Source: Alopecurus myosuroides
Lineage: Eukaryota; Streptophyta; Magnoliopsida; Poales; Poaceae
Direction: 5' to 3'
DNA length: 64,000 nucleotides
Assembly (NCBI GenBank): GCA_028641055.1
Contig: CM054060.1
Coordinates: forward strand, 55,020,292 to 55,084,291
Below, piece by piece: positions 1-10,817 of the stretch; within the stretch, counting starts at the first letter, position 1, and each line of letters opens with the position of its first letter. The translations under genes and the position numbers were made by a program. The notes under the pieces were generated by a model. It had not been told where the DNA came from, did no database searches, and saw only the letters and a list, made by a program, of their open reading frames with translations.

Positions 1-637
1 GTTAATAGTGATAAATGAGAATAAAACCCTTGCTACTCTACAGTTTTGCATCTGTTTTGAGTTTTGTTTATTGCCAAAATCATCCTTTCCTGGGAACCGA
101 GGAGAAAAAGAAGAGACTGAGATAGAGGTCGATCAAGATCCTTACATTTAGGTCCCACATGGTAGTGACAGTGCATAATGATGAGATAAAGAAATTCGTG
201 TTACTAATAGTACCATCATATTGGCTGTAGTGTGTTCCAGAATATTTCCGTAGAATTTCAATGGTACTGGACAAATTGCAATTTTTTAATGTCCTGGAGC
301 AGAAGACACCGTAGTACTAGAGCCAATTTTGTCGTGTTTACTCTGTAGTCAGATAATTAACAGCATTGTTATTCACTTATTCTTGTCTAGTCATGATGTT
401 TGTGCACTGGAACGGAATAATTTAAACAATAACCGCAGGCTTCGCTCAAATCATACTTTGATCTGCATTTTATTTGTTTCATGCCTGTATGTGGAATTTG
501 GAGATGGATTATAAAGGACAAACAATTCATAATTGAGCAGTACTCTAGTTACTTCACTTTCCAGCTGGATTAACCTTGCTATGTGAGATGGTGGCAAAAT
601 ATTTTGCCTGGTTGCTAATGTTTTCTGGGCTGTGCAG

Positions 638-685
638 GTTGGCATTCAGCCTTCTGCTAAGAAGATCAAGTTTGATGAGGAGTAG
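638..685 (+). CDS. possible terminal exon of an unidentified gene
   Basis: A pyrimidine-containing stretch ending in TGTGCAG precedes a short open frame that ends in KKIKFDEE and a TAG stop at 683-685. A lysine-rich then acidic C-terminus right after a good acceptor is what a last coding exon looks like, and the following AT-rich sequence could be a 3' UTR. The rest of the gene would lie to the left of the window. I do not recognise the protein. A chance acceptor plus short frame cannot be excluded, so this is a weak call. Confidence 0.25.
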   Translation, partial: VGIQPSAKKIKFDEE

Positions 686-1744
686 CTATATGGAGGGCAT
701 ATACATGTTATCCAGTGCGAGTGATGGGACTGTCAAGTTAAAAACATGGCTGGTCTATTTTAGTGAAGCTGAGATGGTGATTTCGTGCACTTCGTTTATG
801 TATCTTGTCTTTTGTCGATGTTTTAGTAGTTAAATGACTGGTTTATCTAGCGAGGAAGCACACGGAGCTTGGATGAAAAAAAAAACTTTGCTTTTGCCGC
901 ATCTCGGTAGATATTTATATCTTCAGCTATCAATGCTGTCTTGCTGCATGTTCGCGATCGATATAGTAGCTTGTGAGAACTTTGCTGGAAAACTTTTAGT
1001 TCTGTGTGATTAAGTAAAATATAATTGAGTAGAAACCGGAATTGCTAGTCCTTATTTGTCTGAGAAACATTAAAACTTAAAGCCGTTAGATCCAAGTTTT
1101 TCATTTGTGCCAGGATCGTTACATAGTGCTAACGTTGGCAATATGTAAGCCAAGATTTAATCAGTTCTCATTTGGTCACCTGTGCGTCCTCGCAATCTTT
1201 TGGCAAAGCCAAATATTGGAACAAAACCAAGTAGGACGACATCACAGTATTAGCCACGTTCGATTTCATCAAAATCTGCACAGATTCAGTGTTTTGCTGA
1301 TGATCCCTATCACGAGTCGCTGTTCGACCGTCGACTCGTGATCCATGGCCACTTGACCAGGCCTGATCAACGGAGGAATATGGGGTGAGAAGAGAAGAAG
1401 TGTAGTGAACTACTGATGCGATCGGCGGAGGTGTTGACTCGTGCTGTTTTTAAGCCCCATTCTACCACTAGTGCAATAGTGCACACCTCGGCCCCGTCGC
1501 TGATCGGAGGTCGTCGTGGTTGCACCGTTGACGAGGCACGGCTCTATCGCCATGTGTGTTGCACACATGCCGAGATGTGCGCGCCATGGTTACCTCTAGA
1601 GCTTTGATCTACCGAGTACGGGTCTTCCTTTGCAAGTTTTTCCCTTCTTTTTAGGCCGCCCTTGAATTATAGTGTTTTAAAGTCCCCTCCTGAATATTTA
1701 CTCGCTGATTTAATTTGGACCTTAAATGGTCCGTCATATTTTAC
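686..1744. other. single-copy-looking sequence, no gene seen
   Basis: AT-rich and non-repetitive within this window. It has only short open frames with no recognisable domain. It lies just outside the left edge of the duplicated segment. Confidence 0.4.
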
Positions 1745-1822
1745 CGTGTTTTCTCATGAAACTTCGTGAACTCAAAGAAAACACGGACTTTCACCACTTC
1801 AGTGTTATTGATGGATAAAGAT

Positions 1823-2350
1823 TTAGATGCGAAGAAGGGGACAAGATGAGGCCCGAGGGTCTAGATCGCACCCTCGGTGCGCCGGGCCCCACCAGATGCG
1901 TTGAGGAGGTGATTTGGCGCCTGATCGACTGTGTTCCAACTCCCACGCTTCCGTATTGAAGAGATCCTCGTTTTCAATACTTGCACACGGGCCTGGCGCT
2001 TTGTAAGAAATAAGAAACAGAGAAAGAAACTTCGTTGTCGGAGAAAAATGTGATGACACGGTGGAGGGATCATAGATATAGATAAGATACATACATACTA
2101 GAAATGTGATGTTGTTTAGCATGGTATGCATCATATTTAGGTAAATTACATAAACAACATCTTCACATAATACAAAATCTTCTCTTGACCCATCGACTGG
2201 TTGCTCCACAACCATGCGGCCCTTGGGATGTGTTGCCAAAAGGAGGTAAGTATGTTCTGTGAACAGAGTTAGTTCCTTACATGGTTGGTATGCGAATAAA
2301 CGTACAAAACCATGGAAGGGTTTCTCCAAAGGACAGAACACAAAATTCAC
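1823..2350 (-). other. unrecognised open frame inside the duplicated segment
   Basis: A 175-residue frame. Its first ~75 residues (FHGFVRLFAYQPCKEL and following) recur in copy B at 19099-19317, where the frame ends sooner. The second half overlaps a GC-rich stretch (1845-1945) also present at 18780-18890. I recognise no domain, and the two copies differ by frame-changing indels. It may be a remnant of a mobile element gene or simply non-coding. No function is assigned. Confidence 0.2.
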
Positions 2351-2589
2351 TCACTTCTTTTTCGCACCATGCGGCTTCTTGGTTGTTGAGATGTTGGCTT
2401 TAGCGGCGGCAGTGCATCCTCGTCCAAGGAAAGACACTTCCTCGCGTTAGACCCACCACCCTCATGCTCCGCCTTAATCTCGTGAGAGGAAGATAGCACA
2501 TGTAATCTTGTTGTGGCTCGACAAACAGAAAAACACCAAAAAGACCAACATGGTTATGCTTCAGGTCTCTAAGGCTCTCGTATGTATGC

Positions 2590-4000
2590 ATCGTAAATAT
2601 TGGTAAGAAACCATAAATGGTTCGTCAATGGACTTGGGGCGAGTCGCCTACATGCTATAGCTAATCCCCTATGTCCATCCACAACACCTCGACACAATTC
2701 ATAAAAGTTGCTCTCCACGTCTCGCACCGCCAGAGCATAGGCGAACATTACCGCCGGAGGAGAACAATGCTGGTGGGGAGATCTGGCTCGTCGACGTGCC
2801 CTCGCACCTCCTTCGAAAGCCATATCTTTCCCCGGTCTACTCCCGCCCCTAATGTCCCCACCGCAGATGGTGGGCCGCGTTGTCTTAGTGATATAACTTG
2901 ATAGCTCATTTGGTGGCCGAATCTTATGGTGGGAAAACACTCTCTCGATCTAGAGGGGAAGGCTCCCACGGCCCAATTGCACGTCTTGTGAGATGATGCG
3001 CCTAAGAAATCGTTGAGCAAAATCCAAATGGCATCGACCTAGCTGGAGAGGCCGTCGACATGAACACAAAGTTAAATCCCTACTTGCAATGGAGAACCAG
3101 CAAGTACCACGAAAATAGCAATCTTAGATTGCAAATATGAGTGATAAATCAAAATTTCAATAAATGGTGAACACATGACATTTTGCTTGGTTCCATCCCT
3201 GCAACGCGTGTATCCATTCTTTCATCATCCACTTTAATCCCGCGTAGGAAAAGCTTGGTCTGGCGACATCTGGTCACTCGCCGCACTTGAGGTGGAGAAA
3301 ACATGGGGGAGAGGTGCTGCCGTCAAGTTCGCTTGCGACCCCACCATCGGGCACACATACCCCAATAAACGTAGATCAGTGCAATAAAGGGGTCACCCAT
3401 GTGATACACGTGAAACAAGTAGAGTAGGCAGGAAATCACAATTTACCCTACTGGCAGAATTCTCAATTTACGAACTGTAAATACATTCAGCCGCAGAATT
3501 TCAGTACCTCCTGTCTTATGTTATGCTTTCGTTGCCGGAAATTACCGACCGGTTACCGGACGAGATTATCACTCAAAATTTGATATCCAAACGTTAAAAC
3601 GCCAAAAAAAAGTTCAAAAACCAATTTTGTGAGGAAAAATCAGGCCCAAATTCGAATGTTCCGATTTTTTTCCCAGACTAACAGGGAAACTTAAACTGAA
3701 ATCCTGGAACGCACTTTCTACATGTACTGATGCAGCAGTCATGCAGGATGGCAAGAGCAAAACGAAATTTTTGACAGATAACCAAATCCCAGCTTAGCAC
3801 TAACAGTTCTTGCAAATATCCATGTAAAATTGATAAACACATGTATGAGTTTGTCAATTGCCTGCCTGACAGATCAGCTGTTTACAAATCCTTTATTTTT
3901 TCGAACTGTCCTCTGCTGTCTTTCTTCGAACTGTGACGTGGAAGGAGTCTTGAACGATATCAACTGTTAGTCCGGGGCACCGCCGCACCAGCCGCCCTTA
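2590..4000. other. gene-free part of duplication copy A and F-box upstream region
   Basis: Aligns with 25980-27395 in copy B. No convincing coding frame or element ends were found. The last ~300 bases are the likely promoter and 5' leader of the F-box gene; both copies keep the stretch around 3950-4038 (ccttaaattccaacctctag in A). No canonical TATAAA box is visible, though ttaaat could act as a weak one. Confidence 0.4.
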
Positions 4001-4038
4001 AATTCCAACCTCTAGCCCTAACCCTCCCAACGCACACC

Positions 4039-6036
4039 ATGACACCCATGCCCTCCCCGTCTCGCCGCCGTGGCGCCCGCCATCGGCGCAGCCGCAAGAA
4101 GGCGGCGGCGGCGGCTGCAGCTGCAGCGGAGGAGGAGAGGAACGGGAAGAACTGGGCGGAGATGCCGCTGGACTTGATCTTGGCCGTCCTCTACAAGCTG
4201 GACCACATCGACATCCTCATGGGCGCTGACAAGGTGTGCCGCTCCTGGCGCCGCGCTGCGCGGGACGAGCCCGGGCTGTGGCGCCGCATCGTCATGCGCG
4301 GCAACGCCGAGCTCTCCTCCAGGCTCAACCGACAGGGGATGGCCTGCGATGCCGTCCAACGCAGCGCCGGGCAGTGCGAGGCATTCTGCGGCGAGTACGC
4401 CGGCGACGACGGATTCCTCTTGTACCTCAGCGAGCAGTGAGCATCTACAAACTCCCTGACCTACTCTATTGGTTGTGGTTTACCTTAACCTGTTTGTTTG
4501 ATTGATTAGGTCGAAAAACTTAGTGTTAATTACTGGTGGTCGACCTTGTTTTAATCCCACTGAATGTTATACTGTGGTATATCTTTTTGTGTCTCGTCTA
4601 AATTTAAATCTTCTTGGTTAGGCTGGTCATATGACTTCATATCATGGTCTTTTAATTTTGCTGCTTCTATGGTTAGTACGTATATATGCTGCTAGTTGCA
4701 ATTTAGATTCGAAACATTACAGATTACATTGGATTTTATGGTCATGTCAATTGTCTGCACATTTATACCTTTTTCCGGGAAAGAAAAACTTGTTGCTGAA
4801 ACAACCCGCAAACCTAAGGTCTTTGTTTAGCTGCCATAATAGTTATTTCTGAACTTTGGAATTGTTTAGACTTCAGAAATCAAAGATAACTACGTCCAAA
4901 ACAATATTTCTCACCTGTTAAACGGGCTAGCTAAACTTCAGAGATGAGTTCAGACTACTGAGAGATGGAGATCAAATCTAACTGAAACTTTGTTCGTCGA
5001 CAACTTAAGCTTTGAATAATTTTTTTATTGGAATGTAGACTTAATTTAGTTGGTTCAGCTTACACACGAAATCGTCAGATTCATGCAAAACTGCTGTAGT
5101 TACAATTGTCATACATGATCGATATTCATTCCTCTTAACCTTCCACGTATCACATCTGACATACATTGAACTTCTAGATTTGTAGGTAAACATTGTCGAA
5201 GCATGGATCTGTATGCATTATTATTTATTATTTCCGTTGAATAGGAGCCATTATATATCAAATTCGCTATGTAATTTGTTGTACCATTACATTGTTTCAT
5301 CTTTGCAGGGCTCCATGCTTGAAGAGCCTTCGCCTCATCTCTTGCAGCGGTGTCTCATTTGATGGGTTTGCAGAGCTAATACCAAGGTTTCCACTACTCG
5401 AGGAGATCGAGCTGTCGCGTTGTCCAGGGCTAAGGCTAACTGGATGGGGTCATCTTGTCGGTGTACGATATTCTTCGGGAAACATTCCCACAGCTGAAGC
5501 ATTTCAGGGTGAACGAACAGAACTTCGATGGGCTGGGTTGCATCGGCGGCAACGACCATGATGCCAGGCATATTGCAACTATGCATGAGCTGCGGTCATT
5601 ACAGCTCTTCGCCAACGGCCTCAGCAACAAAGGGCTGGCGGCCATCTTGGATAACTGCCCACACCTAGAGTCGCTGGACATACGCCATTGCTTCAACGTG
5701 GACATGGATCATGCAGACGAGGAGAGCAAGCTGTTGCGAGAGAGGTGCACCCGTATCAAGACGGTGAGGCTTCCTCGCGACTCGACCGATGACTACAGCT
5801 TCGACTTTGGAAGCCCTGAAATCGTTTGCAATGAAATAAATTGTGGCCACTACAGTCAGAAGTACACGCACGCACACCTTGGAACCGAAAGTATAGGAGG
5901 AATACCGCAGGGGAAGCTGTCCTTACATACCATGACTGGTACACACCTCTCTAAGCATACCATCAATTTTTTTTGTTCAGATCCATGCACAATTGTTTTT
6001 GATTCACCTAATAAAGCAAAGAAAATAATAGTTTGA
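4039..6036 (+). pseudogene. F-box/LRR protein gene, copy A, frameshifted
   Basis: Same gene as copy B (27434-29434). Exon 1 is 4039-4436, ending at a GTGAGC donor. Exon 2 starts at 5309 after TTTGCAG, and the junction codes Q-APCLKSL. Exon 1 encodes a basic/alanine N-terminus and an F-box (MPLDLILAVLYKL...VCRSWRRAA), identical in protein to copy B. In exon 2 one extra base near 5459 (cttgtcggtg, against cttgtggtg in B) shifts the frame, and it stops at 5561, giving about 216 residues with the F-box but little of the LRR region. The lost LRR frame (FPQLKHFRV..., LRSLQLF..., LESLDIRHC) continues intact in another frame to about 5900. Further indels near 5910-5930 also differ from B. An AATAAA lies at 6010-6015. 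A truncated F-box protein, an alternative splice or a sequencing error are the other explanations. Confidence 0.85.
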
Positions 6037-6137
6037 AAATTTGCAGGTATAGGTATATATTAGGTATATGTAACCCGGACTGCATGCATGTACTCTTTCG
6101 GACAGAAATAATCGGAGGAATACGACGATGATTACTA

Positions 6138-6230
6138 CTCCCTCCGATCCGAAGAAAGTGTCGGAGGGAGTAGTTCTATCTGCCTACGATTTCTATACAG
6201 CCCATGACACTAATTCCGGATCGGAGGGAG
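6138..6230. mobile_element. Stowaway-like MITE, copy A
   Basis: Begins CTCCCTCCGATCCGAA and ends in the inverted form TTCCGGATCGGAGGGAG, flanked by TA on both sides (6136-6137 and 6231-6232). Only about 93 bp. An extra tcggagggagta motif at 6161-6172 inside suggests internal rearrangement. The same insertion is in copy B at 29557-29649, so it predates the duplication. It lies just 3' of the F-box gene. Confidence 0.75.
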
Positions 6231-6231
6231 T

Positions 6232-6974
6232 AGTTCAGCAAAAGGCCCAACTTCATCATTCATGGTTATGTTTTGGCTCCTCTTCATGGTTAACAAAAGA
6301 AACATCATCATCGTGCATTTTCCTCAGTGTGAGGCCGGGTGTGAAGTACGTGAGAGCTTATCTCAGCTTAGTGTCTGCTGGTTGATGTAACAAGGAAAAG
6401 GAGGTAAAGAAGGGCATCCACAATATTGACCACAAGGATGACTACAAGGAGAAGTGCTCTTATGGAAAACCTATATGCATTGTGGAAGTTGACTTTAAGG
6501 GAATCTTCTTATGGTTGGACCATATGCTTAGGAGTTAGGGCATCACCGGAGGATATTTCTTACTACGTCTTCAATGATGAAGGCCATGAGGGTGTTGAGG
6601 TCGGTTTTATCTCGAATTAAACATTGTGAGAGTGGTTCGTACACATAGAAACCCATAGCTCTAAGGCCTAGCCAAAACAATGAAATATATGGATTATTAA
6701 TCCCTGAGTCGACTAAGAAGTAAATTAAATCCCAGTCGAGTCCCGAACCGTTGGATTTCGTTGTGATTCATGCTACCATGTGAGCTGCACATGAGTTGCA
6801 ATTTCAGTTACACATGGGTTGCAATGAGAAAAAAATATAGACCAATTGATTTACATCATGATTTGTGCTGGCCTGATACTTGCACATGAGTTCCAAGTGA
6901 GATAAAATTTAGAATTGGCGACGTCACCCGACTGAGCTCTAGGCGTGTCCTGTAATAAAATTCTTATGTTCCTT
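6232..6974. other. 3' flank of F-box copy A with an A-specific insertion
   Basis: Shared with 29651-30190 in copy B except for about 185 bases (roughly 6717-6901: ctaagaagtaaattaaat ... gagataaaattt) that copy B lacks. That stretch has two similar agttgcaa-type segments but no terminal repeats I could define. The short frame at 6426-6620 is partly kept in B, but its reading frame is not, so I do not call it a gene. Confidence 0.4.
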
Positions 6975-7456
6975 GTTTGTGACGGCCTAGAGCGTTTTCC
7001 CTATCGCGAGCTCGTGGTCGCGCCACCGTGGGGAGCACACCAAGTGTTGCACACCCTGCGCCGCCACCATGCCTCGCCACCTGGTACGAGCGGCTGTCTC
7101 GGAGCTTGAGGCGGAGATCCTTGCCCGTGTTGCCGCCTAATGGGAGGATGAAGCCCCGATCGGGGGCGACGAAGGTGTGGATGCCACGGGCGAAGGCGGG
7201 GCCATGGCCGCATACTTTCCTGTGTCCTTGACGAGGTGCGAGAGTTGTTTCGTATGGCCATGGAGGCAGAACACACCACAGCGACGTGGAAGCTCGCGGA
7301 CCGAGCCGAGGAGGGACCCTATCCAAATCAAGGAGAACCGCACCATCAATGGTGAGGATGATAAGTACCGGGACATCTTCTCCGACGAGGACGACTACGA
7401 GGAGCGGGGGACGAGGAGATGCTCCCAACCGTGAACGACCACGAGGCCGGCGGTTA
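6975..7456 (+). pseudogene. GC-rich gene remnant of unknown function, copy A
   Basis: A GC-rich stretch that, read on the plus strand, contains coding-like pieces: SELEAEILARVAA, then a stop at about 7138, then GGDEGVDATGEGG, then EHTTATWKLADRAEEG and an acidic end before a stop. Copy B (30197-30617) keeps the same pieces with an internal deletion and is cut off by an LTR. No start, intron or known domain could be set. It could be the 3' end of a host gene or of an old transposon gene. Confidence 0.35.
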
Positions 7457-7566
7457 GAATGCAGAATTCATAGTGATATCCGAGAAGGAGTAGTAGTAGT
7501 GTAGTATACATTGCTATGTCGATCCTAGTTGGTACTTTGCCATGTAATTTGCTACCTACCTATCTA

Positions 7567-7790
7567 CTCCCTCCGTCCGGGTTTATAAGGTTTATAAGTC
7601 TTGCGTGTATTCCTATGTTATCAAGTTGACCAACATAATCTAAGTTATATAACATAAAAAATATATCATTAGAAAATACAACGTCTAAAATTTCGAATGG
7701 TATATTTTTTAGTTAATATGTCCTATTTTAATTTGGCAAACTTGACGACGTAGAAATACGCGCAGGAGCTATATACCAGGACGGAGGGAG
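7567..7790. mobile_element. Stowaway MITE (Tc1/Mariner type)
   Basis: Termini CTCCCTCCGTCCGGGTTTAT on the left and its inverted form ending CCAGGACGGAGGGAG on the right, with the TA target duplicated at 7565-7566 and 7791-7792. It is 224 bp, AT-rich inside and has no coding frame. CTCCCTCCGTCC is the standard Stowaway terminus of grass genomes. It lies just beyond the right edge of duplication copy A. Confidence 0.93.
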
Positions 7791-7876
7791 TATGTTGCAT
7801 GAAGTTGCAATTATTTGACGCTCAAAAATAAGGGTGTGGTTGCATGGAGAAGGCAAATAAGGTTTGGCAACATCCA

Positions 7877-8345
7877 GGGCCTCTTTGATTCATATAAATG
7901 ACTTATGATTTTTTTAGGATTGGATCCTATAGAAATTTTCCTATATTGCTTGTTTGATTCATAGGATCATATCTATAGGAAATATTCCCATAAATTTTTT
8001 ATAGTACAAGTCCTATAGGAAAAGAAATTCCTTCACACAATAAAGGCCTCTTTGATTCATAGAAATGACATATGATTTTTGTAGGATTGGATCATATAGG
8101 ATTGGATCATGTAGGAGCATAGACGTTGTTTAATTCATAGATCATGTCCTATAGAAAATATTCCCATAGTAATTTTGTAGTACAGATGCTATAGAAAAAA
8201 GAACATGAGGTCCAACCTCATGAAAAAATTCCTTCATACAATCAAAGTAAATTGCTCTTCTCATAGAATTCACTTAGTCATGTCATACCAATCCTACAAG
8301 TTTCCTATTTCTATATTTTTACTATCCTATAAATCAAAGGAGCCC
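7877..8345. mobile_element. tandemly duplicated MITE-like inverted-repeat element
   Basis: Starts GGGCCTCTTTGATTCA and ends in the inverted form AAATCAAAGGAGCCC. The left end is repeated at about 8045 (ggcctctttgattcatagaa), giving two head-to-tail partial units of about 165 and 300 bp. Internal motifs (taggattggatc, tcctatag) recur in both orientations, as in a foldback MITE. I could not define a target duplication; tca at 8346-8348 against cca at 7874-7876 is only a near match, so the superfamily is open. Confidence 0.6.
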
Positions 8346-8364
8346 TCAAGTGAGTGAGTCTAGG

Positions 8365-9148
8365 CAGGGGCTGATCCAGGATTTAAGCATGGCGGGGCCA
8401 AGTGAACACAAAAGAGATACACCATAAAAACATTTTATGTTATTACAAGTATACTAACGATATAAAATTGTAACAATACATGTGTTGTAATTGAAAAGAA
8501 AAAAGCTACAATTTGAGTAGTTTGAATCTAGATCGATGTCCTAGCTAACCTATCAAACAAGTCAACAATCACCTAAACATTTTTTTTCCATTGCATATAA
8601 CCATGTAATGCTGAAAATGATCAGTACCAATATCCAAATAAACTAGCAAGTACTCCTTGTGTCCGTGTCAGTATTATGCATGTATAGTACCTTGGATGTT
8701 GCCGATCAGGCAAGGAAATTGGTCGTGGGGATGAGGTGCGCGGGATGAAAACAAGTCATAGATATCGCCGACAATGGACAGTCGCGGCGAATCGCAGCTT
8801 CCATCGAATCCGTGTGGACGTGTCCTGGAGCGGCGGCGACAGCTTTGTCCGATCACGAAACCAGATGTGATCGTGCGCGCGCAGTACAAGAAGTCTGATA
8901 GACGATCATGTACACGATGCATCCATCCATCGATTCCTAATCCTAGGCCTCAGGTTAGCACGGACGTGGCATCGTGGCTTGGCGCTTGGCTACATGCGAT
9001 TGGGTTCGGCCCATTCGGTCTGGGCAGGAGTACAATTAAGCTAATTGACGGATTTTACATTAGGCCAATACAGTATTTACTTAGTGGCCCCTGCCACGTA
9101 TCACTGGGTGTAGCCTGGCCACCCCTCGTCCCCCTAGATCCGCCTCTG
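8365..9148. mobile_element. non-autonomous hAT element
   Basis: The ends are CAGGGGCTGATCC on the left and its inverted form GATCCGCCTCTG on the right. A perfect 8-bp target duplication AGTCTAGG sits at 8357-8364 and 9149-9156. CAGGGGCGGATCC-like termini with 8-bp duplications are the hAT signature. At 784 bp it holds no transposase frame; the open frames inside carry no domain. Its transposase would have to come from elsewhere. Confidence 0.9.
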
Positions 9149-9156
9149 AGTCTAGG

Positions 9157-10540
9157 GATCCCTATTTTACAACATGGGCCACTCTGTAATTTCAACAGAT
9201 AGGTGAATCCTATGTTACAGTAACAAATATAGCCATTTTTTTAACCTGGAAAAGATAACCTTGAACATGTGATAGTTTTCATCACAGGCTAAATCTGTGT
9301 AAGCTTATGGCAAATTTGAAATTTGTGAATATGCATCGGTGATGCCAAGGCGAGAAACCCATGCATGGCTGACGTACGGGGCCGATGGAGATTGATCTAC
9401 GTATGTGCTAGCACACGATCATTATGGAAGAAATCAAAGCGGTACGGTGTAGGGTGGTTCAGGAACATGAATCGCGAACTGATCCGGCGAGATTTTGCAG
9501 GTGTCTGAAATCGCGCACCACTCGTGGTCCATGTTGTAAGAAATGAGATAAGCATTGATTCAGAATTTCAGAGCCCCCACAGTCTACAGGAGTATAAAAA
9601 CGGCCACGTGGAACTCGCGGTCGGCGAGCAGGCAGGCAGGCAGACAGACAGATTCATCTTGAAGCAGAGTTTACACATGGAGATGCGATCGGGAAGAGCC
9701 CCACGTCCTTCTTTGTCTGAACCGGAGCACCAATGAACATGTGCACTAGGGACACGAAGAACGGACAATCCTCGATGACGGGTTCAGTTCAGTGGGCGTT
9801 TTTCCTTGCCGGTCCAGTTAGAGCAAAGGCGAACAGAGGAGCCATTGCTATCACCAGCGCTCTGTGTGTGTGTGTGTGTCGATCAGACAGTTGGGCGGAG
9901 ACAGACGTTATTCCTCCGTCACCGATGACGACTCTTGAGCCATGAAAACGACGCTGTTCTCGTTTGCTGTTCGATCTCAACGTCCGTGTTCACCTCCGTC
10001 TTCTTTCATCCGCTCCACCAATTAATCGCGGCAGCTCGTCTCTGGCATCTCCGCTGCCGCCCGATCGGAAGGCGTCCACGTACACCGCCGTCGGCCTCCC
10101 CTCGCGCCGTCTTCATGTCCACGTTCATTATGGATCGAGCTTAGACCAATACTGTATTTTGTTTTCCAAACTGTATAGTGTACACAAATCAATCATCACC
10201 TGCAGCTTGCTAGTAGGAGTACGTCCTTGTAATAGAATGGACAAATATTATTGCTTCAAGTGATCATGCAAACGACATCCCACTTACCCAATCAGACGTA
10301 CGGCCAAGTGTAGATGTGTGCGCTCAACCTCCGCCTGGAATTTGGAGTCTGTAGCGTGCGCGCAACCCCCAGCGTCCTCGACGTACGTGGTACTAGTACG
10401 GAGCGTGTGTGTGTGTGTGAGCTGCTCGTTGTTCAATCTAGCTCCACGCCGGCGTTCCGTCCAAGCGACGGCTTGACTATCTGTGCCACGCGACGGCGAC
10501 CCGTTGCTTCAGCATACCTATGGCTAGCACCTTGCACCAC
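9157..10540. other. no gene seen; short simple repeats
   Basis: Mixed-composition sequence with no recognisable coding frame. It holds a GCAG/ACAG microsatellite at about 9628-9652 and GT microsatellites at about 9862-9879 and 10404-10419. No element ends were recognised. Confidence 0.5.
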
Positions 10541-10817
10541 TTAGGTCATCTCCAACGGGCTGCTCATTTGCGGACCAATTTAGTCCGCATTTTGTCCATT
10601 TAAGCAGCCGTCCAGGGCCGTGTCCGCGCGGATTTGAGCCCTGCACCAAGCGGGGCTGCTCATTTAGTGGCCCGGACATATTTTCTCCTAGTTTTTTCTT
10701 CTCAACGATATTTTAAGACTAAAAACAAACACAATACTAAATAAAATACGAGTTATTTATTACAAATTTGACCGTTCAATAAGAAGACAAATAAGTCTTA
10801 ATTTAAATTAAAAAAAT

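Larger units (their letters stand above)
1745..7440 (+). repeat. segmental duplication, copy A
   Basis: About 5.7 kb repeated in direct orientation as copy B (18690-19514 plus 25942-30617). The left edge is where both copies begin the shared ttttctcatgaaactt; upstream sequences differ. The right edge in A is about 7440, where copy B is cut by an LTR. Shared content, in order: a minus-strand open frame, a gene-free region, an F-box/LRR gene, a small MITE and a GC-rich gene remnant. The two F-box exon 1 sequences differ at only two bases that I could find, so the duplication is recent. Copy A lacks the retrotransposon at 19515-25936. Confidence 0.9.

Noticed and set aside
576..833. A LSSASDGTVKL stretch that resembles a WD40 repeat
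   Set aside because: Only one short match with no neighbouring repeat in frame; it overlaps the better candidate terminal exon in another frame. Probably chance.
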